Both the position numbers and the translations under genes were made by a program. From Nymphaea colorata (Eukaryota; Streptophyta; Magnoliopsida; Nymphaeales; Nymphaeaceae), in NCBI RefSeq assembly GCF_008831285.2, contig NC_045141.1, positions 16,230,106 through 16,294,105 of the forward strand: a stretch of DNA of 64,000 nt. The letters run 5' to 3'. The notes under the pieces were generated by a model. It was not told the origin of the DNA. It did not search any database and worked only from the letters and a program-made list of their open reading frames with translations. Shown here piece by piece: positions 11,221-22,511 of the stretch. The first letter of the stretch is position 1. Each line of letters starts with the position of its first letter.

Positions 11221-13403
11221 TCATTGGTAGAGATGGGAAGGAAGTCGAGGGCGCAGCAGTGCATGTAAAGGCACGGCTTTAGGGATGAATAGCCCGATCT
11301 CTTCGCTCATGTCAACCGGACCATTTCCCGGTGCACGCCACTCGAACCCATGAAGCAAGCGAGCCAATACCAAGTGGATGAACTGGAGGGCCATCAACAA
11401 CCCTGGGCACGACCTTCGCCCGGAACCAAATGGCAGGAGCTCGAAACTTTGACCGTCCACCTTAACCTCCTTGTGGGTCGTCACGAACCTACCGGGCTTG
11501 AACTCTTCCGGGTCAGCCCACACCCTTGGATCCCTATGGACCTTCCACACATTCACGTACAGGTCTGTTCCTGCTGGTATGTTGTACCCAGCTATGTTGA
11601 CTGGCTCGGTCGAGTGGTGAGGGACTAGCAGCGGCGCTGGCGGATACAGGCGCAAGGTCTCCTTTACTATGGCCTGCAAGTATGAAAGCTTGCTTATATC
11701 TGATTCTTCCACCTGCCGCTCTGTGCCGACATGGAAGTCCAACTCGTCTTGGGCCTTCTTAAGCTCATGAGGATTGTTTAGCAGAAGGGAAAGAGCCCAT
11801 TCCAAGGTGTCTGAGGTGGTAGTGGTGCCTCCTGATACCATGGTCTGCCATTGAAAAAAGAATCAAGTCACTAGCTTGTCAACAGAGGACGGATATCTTC
11901 TTGAAATTAACGACCTAATGTTCCCATTTCTACATACTCGGGTTAGATTTGCTCCCTCCACTTCGATAAGTTTATTTTCTCTGATGAAGTTATTATATCT
12001 TTTCAACATCTAACATTTTTTATTCAATGTATATGTACTTCAAATCTTGTGTTTTGAGTACTAAAAATACAACATTTACTTATCTTCTCTACGTGTCCTA
12101 TCAGCGAAGAAGCCTTTTTCTCTTGAATCAAAATTCTGGAACTATTATTCCATCTAAGGGGGTGGAATTATGATTCTAAAATTTTAGAATCTTTCCATCT
12201 CTCTTTAGGACCCATGTCATGAAAATTTTTAATTCATCAATTTTAGTTCATGTTTTATCAAATACGTCGTTTCAATTATGGAATCAAAATTCTATACTAT
12301 GAAACACAAAGAGAAATTAGAACTGCAAACGTAATTCCAGTTCTAGTTTAAGGTGAAATTTTGTTTGTAGAATTTTAACCAAACACCCCCTTGTTAAATC
12401 GGCCATCCATGGTTTTGCTCTCATCGATAATTGAAAGAAAAGAATCGTAGCTCTAGCTAGGGATGTGAAAACTAGTGCTCACTAATGCTGTGGCCTTGAT
12501 AATGTTATCAGGAGGATGGAAGTCTGACAAATGCCCATCCTGCAGTTGTGAAATTAATACGTCTATAAAGTCTGGGTTGTTAATGGCTTCTCCAGAGTCT
12601 CTCCTTCTCCGGTGCTCCGCCACCCAGCCAGTTACGATCTTGTCTAATTTGTCGTTAGCCCTTTTCATGGCCCTCACATGGCTGCCCACATCCAGCCACT
12701 CAAGCCATGGAATGGCATCTGATACTGTAAAGATGCCAAACAGATGTGTGGTTTCCCCTAGTGCCTGCAAGAATTCCTTTCCTTCCCCATCTTCCTTGTT
12801 ACTGTCTTCCACAAAGTACCGTTTCCTCGCCACCATCCTCAGCACAATATTCATGGCCAGGAAGCGCAGCCGCTTCTGTAATTCCACCTCCCCTTCCTTT
12901 CTGCACTCTCTGTACAAACACTTTAAGAGGGAGTTCGTTTCTTCGTTTCTTATGTGTTTGAGCATTTCTAGTCGCCGACCCGACAGCAGCTCTTGGATGC
13001 AGATCTTGCGGATCTCCCTCCAATAGGCGCCATAAGGAGCAAAACCAATCATGGCATAGTTGTAACCGATGTACTTGGCATTGATTAGCGCCGGCCGGTC
13101 GGCGAAGGCCCGATCGTTACCGGTGAAGCACTCCTTTGCCAGCTCCGCGCTGCTCAGAACGAGCGTGCGCCGTCGGCCGAGTTGGAGGACGAACATGGGA
13201 CCATACTGATCAGAAAATGCAGCAAGAGTTCTATAAGTTGGCGTGCTTGAACCTGAGAAGAGATGGAGATGGCCCATCAGAGGTCGGCGCCCGGCTGGTT
13301 CCGGAGGTCCGCTGGTAACCTTCCTTGGCCATAGCTGGTAAATAAGAAGAAAGGCGATGAGCAATATTGCGGCGCCGTCTGCAAGTAGGTTCGTGGTGTC
13401 CAT
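11221..13403 (-). CDS. CYP82-type cytochrome P450, complete copy 2 (two exons)
   Basis: Close paralogue of copy 1. Exon 1 is 13403-12483 (307 codons) and exon 2 is 11844-11221; the donor is GTGAGC and the acceptor TGGCAG, phase 0, giving 514 aa. The start MDTTNLLADG has one codon more than copy 1. Landmarks are an N-terminal anchor, the hinge GPPEPAGRRP, ETLR (E369, R372), FKPGRF and the haem loop FGSGRRSCPG with Cys453. The I-helix reads SGGTTTTS, with Thr315 where an acidic residue is usual. The intron (11845-12482) carries a MITE-like insertion absent from copy 1. Predicted role is ER-bound hydroxylation in specialised metabolism; the substrate is unknown. The TATA box CTATAAATAG stands at 13508-13499. 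Confidence 0.93.
12158..12390. mobile_element. Putative Tourist-like MITE in the intron of P450 copy 2
   Basis: About 233 bp bounded by GGGGGTG on the left and CACCCCC on the right. The right end, read on the minus strand, is GGGGGTGTTTGGTTAAAATT, typical of PIF/Harbinger (Tourist) ends. Inner AATTCTA/TAGAATT repeats add secondary inverted symmetry. The homologous intron of copy 1 lacks it. The flanks (TAA left, TTG right) do not give a clean target duplication, so the family assignment is tentative. Confidence 0.45.
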
Positions 13404-13498
13404 GGTGATTCTGCTATGATGGCAAGGCAGTGATAATCATGGTGAGATATACCATAGGTCGGTACATGTCTGTAATTCATAAACCAAAGTAAATTTGT

Positions 13499-13508
13499 CT
13501 ATTTATAG
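13499..13508 (-). promoter_or_regulatory. TATA box of P450 copy 2
   Basis: Reads CTATAAATAG on the minus strand, 96 bases upstream of the ATG at 13403, the same spacing as in copy 1. Confidence 0.6.
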
Positions 13509-15840
13509 ACCAAAGTAGGTAGCATACGGCTCTTCTTTGTTGATGAGTCGATGATGCACATTTTTTAGGTGACAAGTGGAAATGTCTGTCTTGAAATGAG
13601 CTTCACAAGCGACACGTCCAGAATTGTTCATGCCTTTTTTTGTTTGAATGAAATGAGAGGTGAGTTAGATACCCTCCATGTAAGTTTCATGAGCAAAGAA
13701 GGCAAAGTTGGGTGGTTATAAGGGACTCCCCTTTTTGGTTTGAATGAAATGAGAGCAGAGTTAGTGCATAATTTTTTGTGTTACATATAACCAGCTTCCG
13801 ATCAAACTTGGCTGGAGAAGCACGTCGCAAATCAGTGAAGCTTGAGCTTATTTACTATTTTCTCCGAGAATAAATCAAGATCTATCAAGAATAGAAGGAT
13901 ATTTATGACTCCCATCAGAACCTAATAGATGACTTGGTTCGTGATCAATTTGAAGCCAAACCATTGGCTTGATCGTCACATCCCAGTGAATTGATTGAAT
14001 CTGTGGCAAACCAATTCACCTGATGACGTCGTTCGATTAGTTTTAATTACTGAGACTTAGAGAGAGAGAGAGAGAGAAGAACAAAGACAATTCGAGAGGG
14101 GGTCCTCGAACGCCCTCTCATTTTCCCCCCTTCACTCTTTTTCCTCTCGACTGCTCACAGTCTGCCGCTCTCTGTCCCTCTCAACTGCTCACCCTGGACA
14201 CCTTTCTTCGACCAGACGCAATGGCTTGCCGCAGTCACTTGAAGCCCCACTTTTTTTTTTCATTCCCTCTCTCTCACACTCTCTCCTTTTGTCTCCACTG
14301 ACCACTCCCCCATTTTCTGCTTTCCTATGTCCTCCTCCTCCTGTGCACCAACGAAGAGTGACAGACCTGCTCATCCTACCCTTTTGCCAGATGAGTGATA
14401 TTCCATGTTGGATACAAGACAGAAATCGGCCTTAACTGAAATAAATCGAAGCCGTCGCTCACAAATAGTGTAAAACTGAAGAACCGTTCTCAAACCCTAA
14501 ACGCAATGAATCTTTAGAAAAAACGCAGACAAAAATGTTTTCAAAGCAGACAGAATAAACACATGAGCGAGAGAGGGAGCGAATACCTAAAGTTGTTCTT
14601 TACAACTGAGATAATAGTCGCTTTTAGTCCAGAGGGCAGTGAGTGAGGTCGTCGGTGAGCAGCTGGGAGGGACGAAGAGGACGAGGAAGGTGGCAGTCGG
14701 GAGAGAAGCAGAGTGAGTGAGTGGGCGAGAAACGAGCCGATTCCTCCCGCAGCTTCACCATTCAGAATAACACAAAGTGTATGGAGGCCGACACGCTTAC
14801 TTGGAAAGTCATACGTCCTTATCTTCTACCACGCCACCGCCAGAAACTAAAAAGGAAGACACGTTCCAATAATTGGTGGGAAATACTTTTCCAACCTAAT
14901 TATTGGCATATGGACAAACTTTTCTAAGGTCCACTGGACCTCTCTCCGAACCTGGTCATGTACATTTTATAATAGGTGCATGAATTTTTTAGTGTCAGTT
15001 TGGTTAATGATTGAATACCTTTAATTCATATTTAAAAATTATAAAAATAAAAATAAAAAGTAAAAAAAACAATACTTCTTTTTAATAAATTATCAAATGT
15101 CTTTATTTTTTAATAAATTATCAAATGTTTTTTTTTCTTTTTTGTGTGTTGTGTGCATGACATACCAAACTTTTGGAACAACTTTTTTTCACTCCTGAAC
15201 TCAATCCCTTGATGTGGCGGATCTCAACTCGTTCCTATTAGTTTTGGCTTCAACCTCAAAAGACCAGGAACCAAGACAATCATCCCATTAATGAAACCTT
15301 TTATAAGCTTTTGAAGATTACTTACAATCTTTAATACGATACTATACATTTTAGGCGTTACAATCCACCCCTTTAAGGCACACGCACATGTAGAACCCTA
15401 GGTTTGAGTGTTGAAACCGGACTTGATGCCACTGTAACAGCTAGACCCACTCCTGAAAAACTGTCTCTGTGATGCAAATGTTTGCTTTGGAATAATGTAT
15501 GTAAGACTCAAACAGCCATTCAGAAACTTTTTTTCACAAATATGAACCCTTTCGTGATACGAAAAAAAAAACCCTTCAAACTACTTTTCGGGTAGGCAGG
15601 ATGTTGTCAATCTATGCACTTAAAAAAGACACCAAAGCCCCCATTTCCTCACCCTTTATTTTTCTTGTCTTTAGGGCATTGGATTGCATTATGACCTAAG
15701 TAATCTACGGTACATCTTTTAACTTGGGTGTGCAATCCAATTTAAGTGACATGCACTATACACGCCTGTTTACCCCGACTCGCTATGCTATGCCCTTTAA
15801 CGCATGTTAAACTCTATTCTTTTAACTTAAAATAATTGGA

Positions 15841-15933
<93 letters not shown>

Positions 15934-17700
15934 GGCATTGTTCCATAACAGCCGCCATAAATTAGTCATGTTCAAGTGCCCCTCAAAATTTTAAATTTAA
16001 TTTATTAAACCTTTAGTCACAAATTTTGTACTCCGTCACTACGGACAGCCCAATCTAGCTTGGCAAACAAGCAGTCGTTTATACCTATTTAAATTAGTTT
16101 TATGTGGCTCCCCAACTACATATGGCACAATCTTGGTAATAGAGAAGTTAACTATCTAAATCAGTTTCATAAAATAATTCCTAGTGTGATTAGCATTGGT
16201 CGGAATTGATCTATTTGAATCCAATTAACTGCAAAGAATTGGTAAGTGCCACTTTTCAGTTTTAATTTTTTTGTTGGATTTCAAATTAGTTTTTTACATA
16301 TTGGTTGATTTTCTATAAGAAAAATATTTTTTTTATAATTTTTTGCTGTTTCACAACCGAATAGCTCAATTAGGGAGTCGGCAATGTTCACCAAATTGAC
16401 CGCTTTGTCTATTCGATGTCACAAACTCATTTTGCTTCAACTTTTCCCATTAAATCAACCAATTTGCGTAGTTAGACATAGAAAAACACTTTCTGGATCT
16501 GATTAATTCACTTAGTAATCATGTCCACACATCCATCAGAACCAAATTTTTGTCCAACTTAGACCACAACCAACTCTTAATTAGCTGCACCATATCTAAT
16601 TCTTTCGGATTTTCATAAAATTCAAAATTTTCTTTGATTTTTTTCGGAAATGTCTTTTAAATGGGTAAAAACATATAAATATTTGATGTTAAAATTTGTA
16701 AAAAAAAAAAAGTTAGCAAAAAAACATTTTTTAATTCCGGTAATGTCCAAAAATTGTGGGTACACGCGCTTTTAGGTCACATCGAACACGTCAAATATCT
16801 AGCTGTTTAAAATTGTCATTTTGTATAAGTTTAATTGATGTCATATGAGGGAAAAAATTCTTAGAAAAATGTGGTTTTAAACGAGTAGTTCAAGCCAGAT
16901 CCATTGTCATCTTGAAACTGTGGTCCATTTATTGGATATCCGTGTTTCAAACACAAGTGGAATTCCGTTCTCCGTGGGAAAGCGCCTTGAAGGTTGAATC
17001 CAAAAGTCAAGCTTCAGATCATATCGTCCGCCGTGTACAAAAATGTTACTCGGATTTCTCTTTTTGTTTTTCTTCATATGAAATTTTCTCTGCCTCCAAA
17101 ATTAGAAGCAGATACTGCTAAAGAAAAAAAGTTTAGCTGGGAAAAAACCAACGCATATGCATATACTGGGAGAGAAGGAGCAGATTCTTCTAATGTGTTT
17201 GATAGCTTCGAATATACGTAAGATCATCTATTTAGGGAATTTGAATCATAAATTAAAATCCTGCCATGCTCATACTTGAAGTTGTGTTTGTTTCACTGCA
17301 AAGATCATTAGGATCTCAGATTTTTAGGATCTCAAATCCATAGATTTAAGGTCAGACTCTGTTTGTGCAACAAGATGGTATAGCAAAAATAATTTTAGAT
17401 TTAATTTTTTTTATTTAACAAAGAAAGAGAAAATCAGCTTGATAAAATCTTTATATAAATTCATTACAATTCAAAAAATCCAAGTATCGCCTCATAAAAG
17501 ATCTCCTCCGAATAGATTTTTGCAGATATTCCCAAGGAAGAAAGGAGGAAAGCGAACCATGATATTTCCAGCATCCACGACGTGGAAAAATCAAAGCAAG
17601 ATTTCTGGCGGAAACCTGGAATGAAAATGAAGCAAACACAAGAAACAAAACGGCACCGGGCGCCCACAACCACGAGCCGACGTCCGTCACAAACAGGGTG
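13509..17700. other. Intergenic, repeats only, no gene seen
   Basis: The first 300 bases continue the duplicated P450 upstream flank. After that come an (AG)n tract (14058-14078), C/T-rich sequence (about 14100-14350) giving spurious open frames on both strands, AT-rich repeats (14990-15140), unidentified low-copy sequence and a long (AT)n(GT)n microsatellite (15842-15932). No splice-consistent or family-recognisable coding region was found. Confidence 0.55.
15842..15932. repeat. (AT)n(GT)n microsatellite
   Basis: Roughly 36 AT units followed by about nine GT units. No other structure. Confidence 0.95.
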
Positions 17701-17737
17701 GTGGTTTCCGGGAAACAGGGTGGTTTCAAAACTCCTT

Positions 17738-17743
17738 TATAAG
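17738..17743 (+). promoter_or_regulatory. Putative TATA box for the small gene at 17839
   Basis: TATAAG in the context CTCCTTTATAAGCTCC, 101 bases before the ATG; it is followed by a C/T-rich stretch suitable for a transcription start and short 5' leader. Confidence 0.45.
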
Positions 17744-17838
17744 CTCCACCTCTCCCAGCCTTCCATTCACCAAAGGGAAGCAAAGGACAGCCAATTTTTT
17801 CATCCATCTAGCTCTCGAAGATCAGAAGAAGAGGAAAG

Positions 17839-18051
17839 ATGTCCAACTTGGTAGGCATGTGGGGCAACGAGTTCACCAAGCTTCGCGAGAAAAGCCGGCG
17901 AATGGCCGTCGGCGGCGGCCGGGACACCGCCTCGGAATCAAGTCCAGCCCAAGGAGAGGAATCAGCACGAAAGAAGCCCATGAAGAAGTTGGAGAAGAGC
18001 ATCTCTCAGGCCACTTTGGGCATCCTCTTGGATGCCTTCGCCCCGTTGTGA
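17839..18051 (+). CDS. Small unrecognised protein, 70 aa
   Basis: I do not recognise the family. The frame begins MSNLVGMWGNEFTKLREK and ends with LLDAFAPL. It has a basic, Ser/Gly/Lys-rich middle (RRMAVGGGRD, RKKPMKKLEK) and a hydrophobic C-terminal stretch (ATLGILLDAF). Support for a real gene: a TATA box 101 bases upstream, a purine-rich leader (AGAAGAAGAGGAAAG) directly before the ATG, higher GC than the surroundings, and an AT-rich 3' region with polyadenylation-like words (TTGTATATATTGTAATTTT) near 18140. No signal peptide is evident. An overlapping frame at 17859 has a different composition and no start context. It could be a plant-specific short soluble protein; a chance frame is not excluded. 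Confidence 0.5.
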   Translation: MSNLVGMWGNEFTKLREKSRRMAVGGGRDTASESSPAQGEESARKKPMKKLEKSISQATLGILLDAFAPL

Positions 18052-20990
18052 TCCGACCAAGGCCTCCTCCTCTATAGGCTGACGGCGAAAAGTAGAGCGC
18101 GTATTATAAGCTAGTAGGCGTTCCTTAATTTCAATGTAAGGAGTTGTATATATTGTAATTTTCGATTTTAATGGCATATAGAAATCGTTGTGCTTGCTCG
18201 GGAAGATTGATCGGCCTTATGGCTGAACTGATCTTACTGTTGAATTTCTCGGTTCGAGGTAACAAATCTATCAAAAGCATGGCAGATCTTTGTTCGGATG
18301 ATGAAGCAGACCAGTTAATGACTAGCTAGTTTTCCATTCCACCGGAATCGGAAGATTTAATTGCGGTTTTAGGAAGAATGGCTTTGCTAAATTCTCGTCT
18401 TGTGTGAATTTGCCCTTGTTCTTTTAATTCAAAAAATTCAGCTTATCGACCTTTCGAATTGGAAGCCACTGGACTCGAAGGATGATTTCCAGAAGCCCGT
18501 TTCTAAAGACCCTGGTAAATTTGCGTTCCAAAATGGGAGGAGGTTCAAGAAATCCGGCGTCTGCAATCGGCCTCTTTTGTTTCGATCCCCCAAATCCGCT
18601 GATCTTCAACTTAGCCTTCAGTTTTTTGGAGTTGAAAGAGAAGAAATTCTTGTGTTTCATTGATTGATTGGAATACGCGGCTTACTTCGATCGATTCACC
18701 ATATGAGGGAAATTTTCGTGAAATTTCTCCTGAAATGAGAACGAGGCAGATTGGACTTGGAGATCGTTCCGTCTTGGCCAGAAATCGAAGGGGTTTTTTA
18801 CGTCAAGAATTGTGCAAGCTCCATCCAAGATATTCCTAAAACACCAAACCAGAAGAAACCTTGTGGGCATCCGGCCTTATAAGGAGTTGGACCCAGGTCA
18901 GTCTCAGGATCGGGTCGATGTCCGGATTCGTTCGATTAAATTAAAAATATATTTTAATATAAAATAATATATAAATATAATTAATCGTAATAAACATTAT
19001 ATATATATATAATATTAAAAAAATATGGAGCCCACCTAGGCTTATCGGGTCAATCGGGCCGACTTGATAAATTATCGGGTCAGCCCGTTGTCCTTTTTTT
19101 CAAGCCCGAACCCAAATTGGGTTGGGTACCTGCCTGGTCCCCAACCTTAGCGTGAATCATCACCTTACCAACGAAATATGAAATTAGAAAATGTTCAGAA
19201 CTGGTAATCTAGTCTGTAGTCATACCCAGATCCGAATTCCGTGGTGGACTGGAAACATGCTAAAGAATCCATATATATTGAATTAGACAATTCGGTATCC
19301 TTAATTCTTAACACTCAATTGGTTGGATCATGGTTGCAATAGTCAATCGAGTATCTGTGATACTCAGTTGGGTTAGAGTGAGCGGGAGGATTACGACCCA
19401 CCATTTGAAAGGAGTCTGAGGGCTCATCCACTTTCCAAGAGGTCATTTGGTAGGAAAAATATTTAGGAAATGTTCAATGAATCTGCCTTAAATATTGGGG
19501 CAGGTTCATGAAATAATAGTTTTAATAGTGTTTCATAAACATGCAACAATATTTAGGTCAATTTTATTGGATACTCTCTGAGTATCGATCTCTTAACAAA
19601 TGGAATAGTTTGTGAGCTCTTAAACAACTCTTAAAAATTAGCCACTCAACATGAACGACCTGCCTTGTTCGTAAGTGTAAAAACTGTTCTGAACCGAAGT
19701 CCTTGGAGCTTCAACAACGTCCTGATGTGGTACAAGACATCACAAAGTAGCTAAGAACAGTTGTAACCTGAATACTGCAGCTGTTGTGCATCTTTTTTCC
19801 CACAGACTAGTCGATTTTGGATCATTCATTTATTTTTGAATGATTGTTTTTTTATTCGATTCACAAACCGATTTTTGTAACATTGCATTCGATCGTTCAT
19901 CACTTTTGACAGGCACCCCCATCTGGTCCTCTGCTAATGGACTACAATGGCTGAAGCCGCTCAGAATCAACCAGTTTTGGTCGAAAGAAATTGTATTAAT
20001 AATACCAAAAACTGTGACAAGAAGTCTCAAGATACATTTTGATCAAACTCCCAATTGAGAAACATAAAAGCGGGGTTTATCATCCATTTTAACTGTATGA
20101 AAAAAAAAAATAGTAGTATTACAGAATAGATAATATAAAAACAGATATATACACACACACGCGGTCCAGTTAAGAATCGAATCTCAATTTCCTCAAATGG
20201 CCCAAGATAAGTAGTGTCAAACATGAATCAGACAGGCTCTCTCGACGATCTAGTTTAACCAGCTATGCTATGCGCTTTGATGCCCATAGATCCTCAAAGG
20301 CACGATGGACCTGAGATCAAACTCACCTCTTTTATTCTTACAAAATATAGCATTGTTTTTAGGTTTCACCTAATATCTTCAGTTTGGTAAAGTCAAAGCC
20401 ATGAATTTCGGTGTGAACTTTTTTTGTAACAACGTTCATGTTGGTATATTGCCCCAAGTGGGAAGAGGGTTTTAGCTCTCATTCGAATGATAGAATGAAA
20501 TAATACTTGTCTAACTTATCAGAAACAATTGTGTTACATCAAAGTATTTAAAACCCTTTAGGCTTCAAACAGCTTATCCTTATGGATGGACATGTTGCTT
20601 CATAATTTCCATGGAATTTCAAATTGACTTCCTCAACATTTTCTTGTTAGGGTTTCACTAGCGAGAGAGAGAGAGAGAGAGAGAGAAATTTCAATACCCA
20701 TCAGCCATTCAAAAATGAGTTCCCAGTAGTGACCAGGAGGATTCAAATATATGTTCCAACGAGTAATCAGACTTCGATTGATTACATGTGGAACTGATCT
20801 GCACATAGCTTTGTTTCTCTTTCGTTCCAACTTGAATCTGTGCATGAGACTGACTTGGGTAGAACAACGATGCCCGGTCCGACGATGGACAATTCAATTA
20901 CATGGACCTGTTATGACGAATTCGGTCCGTTTAAAGTCTCCAAACAAAATCCTACTCGGAACAGCCACATTATTTCCTGGATGCAGATAC
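18052..20990. other. Intergenic, no gene seen
   Basis: Holds the probable 3' end of the small gene, a copy of the GGGTC-rich/AT-core repeat (18885-19145, opposite in orientation to the one at 1395), a short run of A (20099-20109) and a (GA)n tract (20661-20687). Frames at 18400-18870 and 19830-20060 have no recognisable product and are contradicted by similarly long frames on the other strand. Confidence 0.5.
18885..19145. repeat. Dispersed repeat with GGGTC-rich ends, inverted copy
   Basis: Contains TTATCGGGTCAATCGGGCC and TTATCGGGTCAGCCCG at one end and CAGGATCGGGTCGATGTCCGG at the other, around an AT-rich core (AATATAATTAATCGTAATAAAC). It is the inverted relative of 1395-1690. Confidence 0.5.
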
Positions 20991-21099
20991 AAAGGTGGTG
21001 TCGGTCCATTTTCAAGTAATGCGTGGGATGCATTTGGATCCGAGACGGCCCAAGAATTCCAGGTCTCGTCCGCACCCCGACAACTCAAGGATTCCGATG

Positions 21100-21246
21100 T
21101 CCGAAGCCCCAACAAAATCCTTGTGTGCTGCCCCTTCCTTACCCTCATCAGCTCAGTGGGACTTCTCGAGACATTTCCCTTCCCCTGCTCCTCCTGCTCC
21201 GTCTCCTATTTTTCATCTTCTCTCGTTCTCCCATACCTTCACCAAG
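21100..21246 (+). other. Probable 5'UTR exon of the CPP1-like gene
   Basis: C/T-rich sequence ending in a consensus donor (ACCAAG|GTCAGT at 21246/21247). The next good acceptor is GTCAATGCAG at 22477-22486, and the exon from there contains the ATG at 22512. The first ATG in that exon, at 22487, hits a stop after six codons, so a short upstream frame may precede the main start. The exact transcription start is not determined. Confidence 0.5.
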
Positions 21247-22511
21247 GTCAGTTCGCTTCTCTTCCCCTTTAAACTTTTTGATGGGTTGTAATATTTTCCT
21301 TCATTTCGCTCTGCCATCTTTCTTCTTTGTGTTTTCTGGTTTCCTACCGTGCGTGCGCGCGCGTGTGTGTGTGCTGGGAAAAGAATGTGCATGGTTTTTC
21401 TTTCATTCTCAGTGTTTCTGCTTCAATTTCTTGTAGTTCTTGCACGCTACATGGATAAACGGGTTTTGAAGCTTAACTAGTAGGTGCTACTCTCTCATTT
21501 TGGCTTTTGTTTTGGTTTTTCCGTTTGTGCTGGGGAAAGAGAGCTGGCTCAGTTTGTGGGGTATATTTTCAGGCACCCTAATTGTTTGTGAAACATTGAC
21601 GTCATAACTACCATGGTGCCGTATAGATTATTAGCCGTTTCTTGGTTTGGATTTTTTAGTTGCCGGATTTTAGGTCATATGTTCGTCCATGGACTAATAT
21701 GTTCACGCTGTTCTAATGTGGCGTAGATTGAATAAGCTGACGAACACCACCAAAAGAGAATCACGGAATATGAACTTTTTTTCCCTAATCAAATGCTAAA
21801 CAGGTGGGAGAAATTTTTTCTGTCATGTTAGTAGTTCAAACTTTAACGTCAATATCCAATCAAGTCCATGAGGTTCACTTGAATAGTCTTTAACTTTAGT
21901 TAGGGCAGGTTCAGCCGTTCAGGCAACGTTAGCATTGCAGAGCTCGCTTGCAACAACTGCAAATTATTTTCTGATGGTTGTCTCACGATACTTTTGTGTC
22001 CCTGGACCTGTATTTATCAACATCAGATACTGATCGTGGTCAAAATTTTTCTGCCTATGTGAAAATGAAAAGAAAAAGATGATACTCGTGGCCTCATGGT
22101 TCTCTCTCCTTGTAAAGAAAAGAAGAGTATAACGTTGCCTATTCAGCTAGCAGGTTCGCCAATATTGGCTGTGACCTATCTGGCGCTTGTGGTTAATGCT
22201 TGGCCAACTTAAATGCATCATATTTCTGTCCAACTGCGTCTTCATTTTTTATAAGAAATTTTAGATGGTTTGATTTGCAATTTTTTTTTGTGGCTCTTTC
22301 TTCCTCGTGTTTTTTATAAATATTTAGCGAGCTGCACCTGTAATGTTTGTAAAGAATCCTGATGATTTTGTTTCCCATGGAAGTGATGCTGTTAGTGTTT
22401 GTTGTTTAACGACTTATTTATAATTTTATATAGTAGAAGCATGCTGAATCTGCAAATTCCGTATTTTGTCAATGCAGATGAGGCCCTTTCTGGTGTAGGA
22501 CAAGTCTTGTT

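Noticed and set aside
14189-14435. Overlapping frames on both strands in C/T-rich DNA
   Set aside because: Low-complexity composition, no splice or promoter context, no recognisable product.
21023-21436. 137-codon plus-strand frame before the CPP1-like gene
   Set aside because: It runs through a consensus donor at 21247 and does not join in frame with the CPP1-like exons; more likely leader exon plus intron.
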